Below, piece after piece: positions 17,499 through 25,120 of a stretch of 34,156 nt of DNA; the first letter of the stretch is position 1; each line of letters starts with the position of its first letter. Source of the DNA: Wenzhouxiangellaceae bacterium (GTDB taxonomy: Bacteria > Pseudomonadota > Gammaproteobacteria > Xanthomonadales > Wenzhouxiangellaceae); NCBI GenBank assembly GCA_028289455.1, contig JANQPN010000041.1, forward strand, positions 1 through 34,156, read 5' to 3'. A program made the translations under genes and the position numbers. The notes beneath the pieces were generated by a model. It was not told the DNA's origin and searched no databases. It was given only the letters and a program-made list of their open reading frames with translations.

Positions 17499-18737
17499 AT
17501 GTTTCGAGTCAACCTTATTGTAATTGCCTTAATCTTCAGCCCGATTTTATTTGCTTCCACCCAGTCTGATGCTCCGCCTGACAACAGTCAGCCCTACCGA
17601 CCGATGCCGAGTACTTCAGCCCAACGTGATCAAATTATTCAGCTCGATTCTGAAGTACTGGATGAATCCCGGGAAATATTAATCAGGCGGCCGGCCCGTT
17701 ATAATCAATCCGAAAACAGCTATCACACCATCTATGTGCTGGATGCCGATTGGATGTTTCCTGTGGTGGCCGACTATCTGGAATATTTGAGCTACTGGGA
17801 ACGGATACCCCCCATGCTGGTTGTCGGCATAAAAAATGTTGACCGCAACCGCGACTATATCCCAAAAGCTGATCCGGCCTTTCCCAACACAGGCAGTGGC
17901 GGGCAGTTTGTTGAATTTCTGAAACAGGAGCTACAGCCCGAAATCAATCGCCGCTACCGGACCACCGGCCGGGACATTATTCTGGGACACTCTTTCGGCG
18001 GAGTAATGGCGCTGCATTCACTGTTTACTGAACCATCGCTGTTTGATGCCCATATTGCCCTGGGCACCAGCACCTGGGTGGCGGACCGGGTACTGTTTGA
18101 ATCAGCAAAAGCTTACTTCGAGCAACCGACGGAAGATCCGCAGTTCGTCTATATGGCAGTGGCTGAAGCTGATGGTGGACAAACGGTACCGGCAGGAGAA
18201 GATATGGCACAACTGTTCAGCGAACAGGCGCCGGCCAGCATGGAGTGGTCTTTTACAACAATACCCGAAACCAGCCATTTCACAGCGGTGATGCCTGCTC
18301 TGCATTCAGCCATTGAGGCATTGTTTCCCAGCTGGAATCTCCAGGCTGAATTGACCGGCCGGCTTGACCAGGATAATGCCTCAGCAGTAGACAACTGGTT
18401 CAGCACACAAAACCGGCAACTCGGCTGGCGGTTTTATCCTCAGTCCATGGAGCTGGCGGTACTGGCCAATCAACTGGCAGCCGGCGGCAAACCGGCTTCT
18501 GCGCGTGCTTTACTGGCACGGTTGCGGTCGCTGTATCCAATGCGGCCGGAAGTGTATGCCATGTCCGGTTACGCGGAAACCGCTGCCGGCGACCTTGAGC
18601 AGGCCAAAGCGTATGCCGAGAATGCCATCAGGGTTGGCGAACAAACCGGCCACTACGCCAACCGTGTGCAGATGTACCGGAATTTTGTCGAACGGGTTGA
18701 TGCGCTGCTGGCGCAGTCAAGCGAAACCAATCAATAA
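17499..18737 (+). CDS. Exported alpha/beta-hydrolase esterase with TPR-like tail
   Basis: 412 residues. The signal peptide is NLIVIALIFSPILFAS. Residues ~45-275 match the putative esterase (esterase D/IroE-like) family: YHTIYVLDADWMFPVVADYL, PPMLVVGIKNVDRNRDYIP, the nucleophile elbow ILGHSFGGVMALHSLF, and SHFTAVMPALHSAI, in which SHF supplies the likely catalytic His. Residues ~320-405 look like a tetratricopeptide-type helical pair (LAVLANQLAAGGKPASARAL, YAMSGYAETAAGDLEQAKAY). Such enzymes cleave esters of siderophores or small acyl compounds; the substrate here is unknown. A strong hairpin lies just after the stop. Confidence 0.85.
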   Translation: MFRVNLIVIALIFSPILFASTQSDAPPDNSQPYRPMPSTSAQRDQIIQLDSEVLDESREILIRRPARYNQSENSYHTIYVLDADWMFPVVADYLEYLSYWERIPPMLVVGIKNVDRNRDYIPKADPAFPNTGSGGQFVEFLKQELQPEINRRYRTTGRDIILGHSFGGVMALHSLFTEPSLFDAHIALGTSTWVADRVLFESAKAYFEQPTEDPQFVYMAVAEADGGQTVPAGEDMAQLFSEQAPASMEWSFTTIPETSHFTAVMPALHSAIEALFPSWNLQAELTGRLDQDNASAVDNWFSTQNRQLGWRFYPQSMELAVLANQLAAGGKPASARALLARLRSLYPMRPEVYAMSGYAETAAGDLEQAKAYAENAIRVGEQTGHYANRVQMYRNFVERVDALLAQSSETNQ

Positions 18738-18754
18738 ATTTTAAAACAAACTAT

Positions 18755-18780
18755 CCGGTTGCCCGGGCTCGGGCAGCCGG
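18755..18780. terminator. Strong GC hairpin after esterase gene
   Basis: CCGGTTGCCCG pairs with CGGGCAGCCGG over 11 positions (one G-U) around a GGCT tetraloop, 17 bases past the esterase stop. There is no T-run on the plus strand, but the minus strand reads into a T-rich tract. Likely a transcription barrier or mRNA 3'-end stabiliser. Confidence 0.5.
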
Positions 18781-18881
18781 AAACCACAGCCAACACCTCG
18801 TCCGGTGCTGTTATGATTGTGCTGAATCAGATGATTCAGGGGGACGCGAAACAATAACAACCATTTCTGGAACCGGACACC

Positions 18882-20540
18882 ATGAGAACCATCCATCTGC
18901 CTGCTGCCAATCCATGTCTTTTTGCTGTGTGCCTGTTGTGTACAGGCCTGTTTGCCACTCACAGCCATGCAGACCCTGGCTACGCTGAGCTGATCAAACT
19001 CCACCAGCAGTTTATCGATTGGCGTAATGACTTCGAGCCGGACTCTGCTGACAGGGAGAGCATTAGTAATCGGATTACACGGCTGCAGGAATTCCAGGAC
19101 ACGCTGCTATCGCTGAGCATTGATAGCTGGCCACGTGAACAGCAGGCTGACTATCTGGCGGTGCGTGCCCAGATGAATGAATACGATTTCACCTTGCAGA
19201 TTTCACGACCCTGGTTTCGTGACCCGGGATTTTATGTGGACCGCATGCTGCGGGTGGCGTTTAACGAATTACCGGTTGAGGGCGAGCAACAGGACGAATT
19301 GATCAAGCGCCTGCAGTCAATCGTCACATTGAGCAATCAGGCCCGGGGCAATTTGAGCGAGGCCACAGCCGATTACACTGATCTGGCGCTGTATGCCTTA
19401 TCCAATCCGGATGGGGTTGGCCACGGGCATCCGCGCCGTGAAGCACCACCTGCCGGCGTTATCGGCTGGTATCGGGATTTGCAGCTGCGTGCCCGGCAGT
19501 CTCAGCCGGAACTGCTGGAAGCCATTAACCCTGCCCTGGCTGCGGTGCAGGCCTTTCAGCAATGGCTGCAACAGCAGCGGCCACGGCTGACCGCCGAGTC
19601 CGGCGTTGGGCGTGAGGCTTTTGACTGGTACCTGCGCCAGGTCAAGATGATGCCTTATGATGCCGATGACATCCTGCTGATGTCACAGCGCGAGCTGGAT
19701 CGTTTACGCGTCAACTACACACTTGCCAGGCATCGCAATCGTGACCTGACAGAGCTGGCTTTGCCGGAAAATGAAGCTGAATATACCGGGCGGGTTGCAC
19801 AGGTGGATGCTGATATCCGGACATTTATCCAGCGCCATGAACTGATTACCGTACCGGATTACATTCCAGCCGATTTTGAAGAAATGGGTTATAACGTACC
19901 CTGGATTCAGCGGGCTAGTGGACCGAATTACTGGGAACATATCCAGTTCCGCGATCCCTCGCCCGATCATTGGCATGCCGTGATTCCCGGTCACCGCTTC
20001 GACAGCCTCCTGCGCCAGCACCTCGAACACCCCATTCGCCACAATCTGTATGACGGTGCACGGGTCGAAGGCTGGGCGGTGTATCTGGAAGAGATGCCGT
20101 TGCAGCTGGGTTTTTATACCGACCGGCAGCGAACCCGGGAACTGATCTACAACTTCGGCCTGTTCCGGGCTGTGCGCAGCATTGGCGATGTACAACTGCA
20201 GCTCAACCGGATGACCACTGAACAAGTTATGCAATATTGGATGAGGATGACGCCCGGGCTGGATGAAAACGTAGCCCGCGTAGACGCCGAAATCTACCTG
20301 CGCCGTCCACCGGGTTATGGCATTGGTTACACCATCGGCAACCTGCAGATGCAGAAATTATTGGCAGATGTCAGCTGGCAGCAGGGAGACGATTTTGACC
20401 TGCAGAGTTTCCACGACCGTTTAATGGACTATGGCTGGATGCCGGTAACTTTGATCCGCTATGCCATGACCGGCAATGAAGATGAAGTACGTTTGCTGCG
20501 TGAGCCTATTCCGGTGGAAAGCCTGTTGAAATCACCTTAA
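18882..20540 (+). CDS. Exported DUF885-family protein with altered active-site motif
   Basis: 552 residues with a signal peptide (FAVCLLCTGLFATHSHA). DUF885 features are MMPYDADDILLMSQRELDRL, the PGH motif region, VEGWAVYLEEMPLQLGFY (Glu396 in the EGWA motif) and LIYNFGLFRAVRSIGDVQLQ. DUF885 proteins resemble gluzincin metallopeptidases with HE-x-x-PGHH. Here the first motif reads H365-A-V-I-P-G-H371-R, so both histidines stay but the Glu after the first His is Ala. The enzyme may be catalytically dead, or the family may use another base. It lies in the plus-strand run of exported hydrolases. ATG 18882 is preceded by a modest GGAA. Confidence 0.83.
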   Translation: MRTIHLPAANPCLFAVCLLCTGLFATHSHADPGYAELIKLHQQFIDWRNDFEPDSADRESISNRITRLQEFQDTLLSLSIDSWPREQQADYLAVRAQMNEYDFTLQISRPWFRDPGFYVDRMLRVAFNELPVEGEQQDELIKRLQSIVTLSNQARGNLSEATADYTDLALYALSNPDGVGHGHPRREAPPAGVIGWYRDLQLRARQSQPELLEAINPALAAVQAFQQWLQQQRPRLTAESGVGREAFDWYLRQVKMMPYDADDILLMSQRELDRLRVNYTLARHRNRDLTELALPENEAEYTGRVAQVDADIRTFIQRHELITVPDYIPADFEEMGYNVPWIQRASGPNYWEHIQFRDPSPDHWHAVIPGHRFDSLLRQHLEHPIRHNLYDGARVEGWAVYLEEMPLQLGFYTDRQRTRELIYNFGLFRAVRSIGDVQLQLNRMTTEQVMQYWMRMTPGLDENVARVDAEIYLRRPPGYGIGYTIGNLQMQKLLADVSWQQGDDFDLQSFHDRLMDYGWMPVTLIRYAMTGNEDEVRLLREPIPVESLLKSP

Positions 20541-20547
20541 AGCGGCT

Positions 20548-20568
20548 GACGGCGAAACATCCGTCTTT
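20548..20568 (+). terminator. Small hairpin with short T-run after DUF885 gene
   Basis: GACGG and CCGTC pair around an 8-base loop and are followed by TTT, 7 bases past the DUF885 stop. The stem is short, so this is a weak intrinsic terminator candidate separating the gene from the sulfatase. Confidence 0.35.
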
Positions 20569-20631
20569 CAGGTGTATGATGGTATGTGCGATTCATTCGT
20601 GTCATAAAACCAATAATTTAAGGGGGTTATC

Positions 20632-22359
20632 ATGTCAACATCATCGTTCTGGGGACCATTTACACAGCAACCCAATATCCTGATTTTAATGACGGATCAG
20701 CAGCGCACCACTCAGCACTATCCCGCCGGCTGGGCTGAGAAAAACCTGCCGAACCTGACCCAACTGCAGAACACCGGCGTCACATTTCCCAATGCCATGA
20801 CCAACACCACTGCGTGCTCGCCCAGCCGCTCGGTGCTGTTCACCAGCACATATCCTACGCTGAATGGTGTCATCGAGGTCGGTTCTCTGCTGAAAATGGG
20901 TCAGGACATCACCCTGCCCAATCAGCAGCCGCTGCCGCTGGATACACTGGGCGGCATTATGCAAAACGCATCCCTGCTGCCGGCAGGCATCACTTATCAG
21001 GTGGCCTACAAAGGCAAATGGCACCTTGACGGCAACTACGAATCCGGACTGTCAGAAACAGAACAGCAAAACGACGCTGCAACACTGCAGCAGAATGATG
21101 ACGACATGGATTCGACCTATCATTTCCCCGGGTGGACTTCTCCGGACTTCGGCACTGCAATGAAATTTGGTCCCGTTTCGCCGGGTGACAGCTCGCTGTA
21201 TACCCTGGGCGCAGGTGTAGGCCAGAATGATGCCCGGGTGACCAACGGTACCAGCTACCCTACCGGCAGTGATGATGATCCCGGGGTACAGAATGCCGTT
21301 GATTTCCTGAACCAGTATGCGCCCAACCAGGACGGCACCAATCCGTTTTTCCTGGTGGTCTCACTGCTTAACCCGCATGACATCTGGGTTTACCCGGACA
21401 GTGTGGAATCTGCCGGATTCACCACCGACGACAATGGAAAATACCCCTGGCAGTATCCGCCTTTTACCGATATCACCACACCACCCAGTTACGACCTCAG
21501 CCAGGATCAATTGGATAACAAGCCTTCTATTCAGGGCGGCGTTTGGCGGCCCGGCCATGATCAGAACTGGGGGCCGGATGTAGCCACTGAATATGCTCAG
21601 TTTTATGCCTATCTGGAGACATTAACTGATGCATTGCTGGGTGAAGTGGTCACCGCTCTGACCCAAAACCCCAATAACCTGACCGACAATACGCTGATCA
21701 TTCGTTTGGCAGACCATGGTGAAATGGCCATGGCCCAGGGTGGCATGCGGGAAAAAGAGCATCAGGTGTATAACGAAACCCTGCTGGTGCCGATGACCTT
21801 TTCCAACCCGGGCCTGCCCCAGGGTGAGACCTGTACAGGATTGGCTGGTTTGATTGATATCATCCCGACCATCGCCACCGTTACCGGCATCGATGTGAAT
21901 ACGCTGGATACCACCTACCCAATACAGGGCACTACACTGGATGAGGCAATTTTGAATGCCGGCAGCAGCACTGACAGCACCTACAATGAGTTTTTGTTTG
22001 CTACCGACGATGCCGGTGCACATATCCGCTGCCTGATTGAGGATGAAAACTACAACGCGAAATATGCGGTGTATTACAAGGCAACCGGCGTGCTGAGCGG
22101 CAGTAATCCGAACGGCACGGCATCAGATTTTCAATATGAAATGTATGACTTTTCCTATGATACCGGTACAACACCACCAACACGGGATGCCGAGGAAAGC
22201 AATTTAATTCCGGTTAACGGTTACACCGATCCATTATCAGACCCGTCAATACAAACCACCTGGCATAACATGCATGTGGCATTGACCAGTCAGTTGGAAG
22301 CGAAAGAGCAGAAACCGGATGACTGGCCAGATCCGCCGCCTTTACCTGAATCTTCCTGA
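20632..22359 (+). CDS. Type I sulfatase (formylglycine-dependent, Cys type)
   Basis: 575 residues. Sulfatase landmarks are in order: NILILMTDQQR with metal Asp22, the modification site Cys62-Ser-Pro-Ser-Arg66 (CxPxR, matured to formylglycine by FGE), KGKWHL at 127-132, NPHD at 247-250, and ADHGEM with the second metal pair (Asp361, His362) followed by KEHQVYNE. It hydrolyses sulfate esters of glycans, phenols or small molecules; the substrate cannot be told. No signal peptide is visible (start MSTSSFWGPFTQQP), so it is cytoplasmic or exported atypically. ATG 20632 follows AGGGGG at ideal spacing, suggesting strong translation. The last 13 codons are duplicated about 1 kb downstream. Confidence 0.88.
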   Translation: MSTSSFWGPFTQQPNILILMTDQQRTTQHYPAGWAEKNLPNLTQLQNTGVTFPNAMTNTTACSPSRSVLFTSTYPTLNGVIEVGSLLKMGQDITLPNQQPLPLDTLGGIMQNASLLPAGITYQVAYKGKWHLDGNYESGLSETEQQNDAATLQQNDDDMDSTYHFPGWTSPDFGTAMKFGPVSPGDSSLYTLGAGVGQNDARVTNGTSYPTGSDDDPGVQNAVDFLNQYAPNQDGTNPFFLVVSLLNPHDIWVYPDSVESAGFTTDDNGKYPWQYPPFTDITTPPSYDLSQDQLDNKPSIQGGVWRPGHDQNWGPDVATEYAQFYAYLETLTDALLGEVVTALTQNPNNLTDNTLIIRLADHGEMAMAQGGMREKEHQVYNETLLVPMTFSNPGLPQGETCTGLAGLIDIIPTIATVTGIDVNTLDTTYPIQGTTLDEAILNAGSSTDSTYNEFLFATDDAGAHIRCLIEDENYNAKYAVYYKATGVLSGSNPNGTASDFQYEMYDFSYDTGTTPPTRDAEESNLIPVNGYTDPLSDPSIQTTWHNMHVALTSQLEAKEQKPDDWPDPPPLPESS

Positions 22360-22531
22360 TATAAGATTTGTAGGAGCGCACATGTGCGCGACCCGATCAC
22401 TATGGGGTAAGTTGGTCGCGGACATGTCCGCTCCTACAAAAAATTAATTTGAAATAACAATGCAGATCCGAGTAATAGTAGCCGGATCACCTTCTCCGTT
22501 CGCATAGGGCGCGGTGTCAAAGAAATCTCCC
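22321..22531. repeat. Direct repeat copy 1 (sulfatase end, REPIN, porin-end relic)
   Basis: These 211 bases match 23328-23541 (214 bases) closely. By eye the first ~118 bases differ at about eight positions and the second half has small indels. The segment carries the final 13 sulfatase codons, a REPIN and a minus-strand copy of the porin's 3' end. Copy 1 holds the functional sulfatase end and the decayed porin end. The remaining non-coding part of this gap (22360-22736) holds only this repeat, the relic frame described separately and an AT-rich leader for the next gene. Confidence 0.9.
22369..22438. repeat. REPIN 1
   Basis: Two inverted REP arms of the GTAG type: TGTAGGAGCGCACATGTGCG at the left and its imperfect complement ending ...TCCGCTCCTACA at the right, joined by a ~20-base loop. 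Each arm is itself palindromic around ACATGT. Lies just past the sulfatase stop. Confidence 0.88.
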
Positions 22532-22674
22532 ACAGTTGTTACTGATAACGAAAATTCATTTGTTGCCGAATTAAGCCCGTAGTAATCTTGGCACGCGAAG
22601 TAATCCTTTAGTGATATATCTTCATAGCAGAGGCCAATAGGCTGAAAGGGTTTGAATTGATTGAGTGCCAGGGA
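22444..22674 (-). pseudogene. Chimeric relic ending in a frameshifted porin C-terminus
   Basis: A minus-strand frame is open from after a TGA (22675-22677) to TAA (22444-22446) but has no ATG. Its last third reads GDFFDTAPYANGEGDP, then TITRICIVISN. The intact porin ends GDFFDTAPNVNGEGDPAYYYS. A one-base loss (GTAGCC against GTAGGCC) shifts the end out of frame. Upstream of the repeat boundary the frame encodes unrelated sequence (YEDISLKDYFACQDYYGLN, FSLSVTTV). I read it as a broken remnant joined at the duplication junction; whether the unrelated part was ever a gene is unknown. Confidence 0.6.
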
Positions 22675-22736
22675 TCAGTCAATTTTATTATTCGGGACAA
22701 ATGAGCGCGGTTTAACGGGAAAACAGCAAAAATTTT

Positions 22737-23321
22737 ATGGGAATTCACACGCTACGACTCATTGCCATTGCGGCAATCATCAATCTTGTTATGCCTTACG
22801 CGCTGCTTTATGCAGGTGATACCACACCGAATGTCAATCTATTTCCTGATGAAAGGGCAATCATCCAGTTTCATTTTACTGAGCCGCCCATGAGTGAAGT
22901 CGGGCCGGTTGATTTCATTTGGAACCTGGTCGGTGGAAGCTTCACTAATTTTCACGAAGGCAGTTATATCGACTATTTTCTCTACGACCAGGACACCTTG
23001 CTTTCCAGCCACCGAACCGATCAGACCTGCTGTCTGTATCATGCACCAGGCAGCTTAATTGCAAATAATGCATCTGTTGAAATTAACTTTGACAGCATCA
23101 TCGACGGCAGCATTCAGGGTACTTTAATTATGGAACCCACTTTCGTTGACCCCAATCAATACAGCATGATATTCACCTGGTTTGATATTTTGTCCGGCAC
23201 AGCCACAGGGTCCGGAAGTTACTGGAATGGGCCCGATGCAGTTATTACAGACTGCAAAATTGAAACCTCTCCATTCGGTGACGGATTCGAAAACGACAAT
23301 GGTCACGAGTGCATCTGGTGA
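22737..23321 (+). CDS. Small secreted protein of unknown function with internal GFE motif
   Basis: 194 residues. The signal peptide (LRLIAIAAIINLVMPYALLYA) is followed by a beta-rich mature chain (IIQFHFTEPPMSEVGPVDFIW, SIDGSIQGTL-type strands, YSMIFTWFDILSGTATGSGS) with a CC pair in TDQTCCLYHA. Near the end is SPFGDGFENDNGHECIW: the GFE tail seen in two other proteins here, but followed by nine extra residues. No family is recognised. The gene sits inside the interval between two direct repeats, its stop only six bases before copy 2, and has no clear ribosome site, so it probably arrived with the rearrangement. Confidence 0.65.
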   Translation: MGIHTLRLIAIAAIINLVMPYALLYAGDTTPNVNLFPDERAIIQFHFTEPPMSEVGPVDFIWNLVGGSFTNFHEGSYIDYFLYDQDTLLSSHRTDQTCCLYHAPGSLIANNASVEINFDSIIDGSIQGTLIMEPTFVDPNQYSMIFTWFDILSGTATGSGSYWNGPDAVITDCKIETSPFGDGFENDNGHECIW

Positions 23322-23327
23322 GTTGCT

Positions 23328-23366
23328 GACTGGCCTGATCCGGCACCTTTACCTGAATTTTCCTGA
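23328..23366 (+). pseudogene. Relic of the sulfatase C-terminus
   Basis: Thirteen codons read DWPDPAPLPEFS-stop, against DWPDPPPLPESS-stop at the real sulfatase end (22321-22359). The relic is in the same frame as the preceding small ORF but lies after its stop, so it is not translated. Confidence 0.75.
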
Positions 23367-23375
23367 TATAAGATT

Positions 23376-23445
23376 TGTAGGAGCGGACATGTCCGCGACC
23401 CGGTTACTATGGGGTAAGTTGGTCGCGGACATGTCCGCTCCTACA
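23376..23445. repeat. REPIN 2
   Basis: The cleanest copy in the window: both arms read TGTAGGAGCGGACATGTCCG followed by CGACC in inverted orientation and are near-perfect complements. Located between the direct-repeat sulfatase relic and the porin stop. Confidence 0.9.
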
Positions 23446-23456
23446 TAAGAGGCTAC

Positions 23457-24845
23457 TTAGAAATAGAAATGCAGATCTGAGTAATAGTAGGCCGGATCAC
23501 CTTCTCCATTCACATTGGGCGCGGTGTCAAAGAAATCTCCCTGGAAGAAGAACGCTGCCCCGGTTTCAAAGCGGACTCTATCCTGCCATAACCAGTAACG
23601 GGCTCTGAATTCCAGCTGCTGTCCGGCATAACGCGATGATTCACCACTGAGATCAACCACACCGGTGTTGCCGAACGGCGAGCGCGATGCAGCCAGAAAC
23701 GCCGCACGCCAGCCGACCATTGCGTCCCATCGTTTGCCGGTATTGAGCTCAACCCGCAATCCGGGGGATATCAGGTTGGTTCGCGGTATCAGGGTGTAGA
23801 GATTGGTTGGTCCGAGATCGCCGCGAATCGGTCCAAACAATCCATCGAAATTATCAAAGTTGCCATCGGTAGGATCGTCATCACCACTGGCGTATTCAAA
23901 CTCCAGTGAAACCCTGGTTTCTATCGGACCGCCAAAGGTATAACCACTTTCCGCATGCACAAAACCGGCCAGCGTATCCAGGTCATCGCGATCTGTTGGA
24001 GCATTGGTGGCACGCTGTTGGCCAAACTGTATGCCGCCTTCAATTTCAAAGTCCCACTGTCCCACCTGGGGGGCTTTCAACAGACGCACACCGGGCGTTA
24101 TCAGCTGACGGTTTCTGGTTTCCCGCTCGCTGGCATCGTCACTTTCGTGCAGGCCAAAGACATACGCTTCCGTGGTGAGTCCACTGATCAGTTGCTTAGA
24201 CTGATAAAAAAGCCCCCACAGCTGCTGATCAAAATCCTGATCATCAAATTCAAAATCGTTATCCAGCAGGCTGTCCAGATCTCCCGGCAGGCGTTCCTGG
24301 GGCAGCGTGTAAAAAGCGGTAAACACGTCACCATTGGAAGATTTCCAATTGCTGCGTATGCCGGCGAAGGCATTGACGGTTGTGCGGAATACATTGCGGC
24401 CGACCAGGCGCCTGGAGCCAATATCCATGGTGAAACGCCCGAACTGGACATCAAACTCACCATCAGATTCAAGCGGGACGCGATGCTGAATATAGGCCTG
24501 TACCGGTTCCAGCGTGTTCACAAATGCGGAGGTTAGAAAACTGCCTTCATCAGCAAAATAGCCACGTGCATCAATCAGCTCCGCAACTATGCTGGTGTTT
24601 TTATACTTCACTTCACCCCGCAGTGAGGTGAACAACGTCAATAACTGATCGCTGCCGTTCAGTCCGGCACGGAACTGGTTGTCCAGCACCTCAAAGCGCG
24701 TTTTGTGCAAAGCGCTTATGTCGAACTCCAGCTCACTGTTATCTGATTCATCAGCCGCCAATGTGGCCTGACAGATCAGCCCAAACAACAGCAGTATTGT
24801 GCTTACCCTGAGTGGGCAAGGTTTTATCATTCCGGGTATTTTCAT
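23457..24845 (-). CDS. Alginate-export (AlgE)-like outer-membrane beta-barrel
   Basis: I use ATG 24845; a TTG at 24854 and an ATG at 24830 are alternatives. About 462 residues. The signal peptide (VSTILLLFGLICQATLA) precedes a 440-residue barrel. Alginate_exp-family features are TRFEVLDNQFRAGLNGSDQL, AELIDARGYF, LEPVQAYIQHRVPL, FGRFTMDIGSRRLVGRNVFR and NAFAGIRSNW. Alternating strands continue to a terminal aromatic residue (LHFYF), the usual outer-membrane barrel signal for BAM. Members pass acidic polysaccharides or other anions; the substrate is unknown here. It is convergent with the sulfatase, and its 3' end has a decayed duplicate at 22444-22530. Confidence 0.85.
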   Translation of the reverse strand: MKIPGMIKPCPLRVSTILLLFGLICQATLAADESDNSELEFDISALHKTRFEVLDNQFRAGLNGSDQLLTLFTSLRGEVKYKNTSIVAELIDARGYFADEGSFLTSAFVNTLEPVQAYIQHRVPLESDGEFDVQFGRFTMDIGSRRLVGRNVFRTTVNAFAGIRSNWKSSNGDVFTAFYTLPQERLPGDLDSLLDNDFEFDDQDFDQQLWGLFYQSKQLISGLTTEAYVFGLHESDDASERETRNRQLITPGVRLLKAPQVGQWDFEIEGGIQFGQQRATNAPTDRDDLDTLAGFVHAESGYTFGGPIETRVSLEFEYASGDDDPTDGNFDNFDGLFGPIRGDLGPTNLYTLIPRTNLISPGLRVELNTGKRWDAMVGWRAAFLAASRSPFGNTGVVDLSGESSRYAGQQLEFRARYWLWQDRVRFETGAAFFFQGDFFDTAPNVNGEGDPAYYYSDLHFYF

Positions 24846-24964
24846 GGGGCGCAATCATACCAACTTCGTACCGGTTTTTGGCTTACCCGGTCGGTTTTAA
24901 TCTGATAAAAGCGTAATCTGAGCTGATCATGCCATCAGCAATACCAGCCTGATTTCAGCTGAGC

Positions 24965-25036
24965 TCTAGGAGCGCACATGTGCGCGACCTGAGGGCGCAA
25001 CGAGACCGGTTGGTCGCGGACATGTCCGCTCCTACA
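24965..25036. repeat. REPIN 3
   Basis: TAGGAGCGCACATGTGCGCG at the left and GGTCGCGGACATGTCCGCTC at the right form the same inverted REP pair as REPINs 1 and 2, with an unrelated loop. It lies between the AraC-type gene and the porin gene. Confidence 0.87.
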
Positions 25037-25120
25037 TCCAGGTAACCATTTAATCTCTACGCATAGTCATAACAGCACGCTCAATGCACAAACTGAACTG
25101 ATTGATAGACCGGTCTTCTT

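Larger units (their letters stand above)
23328..23541. repeat. Direct repeat copy 2
   Basis: Counterpart of 22321-22531, about 1,007 bases downstream. It carries the non-functional copy of the sulfatase tail, REPIN 2 and the true 3' end of the porin gene. Between copies lie 796 unique bases with the small secreted ORF. Confidence 0.9.

Noticed and set aside
22369..23445. Repeated palindromes considered as a CRISPR array
   Set aside because: Copies are about 1 kb or more apart, have inverted arms and variable loops and lack regular spacers, which fits REPINs.
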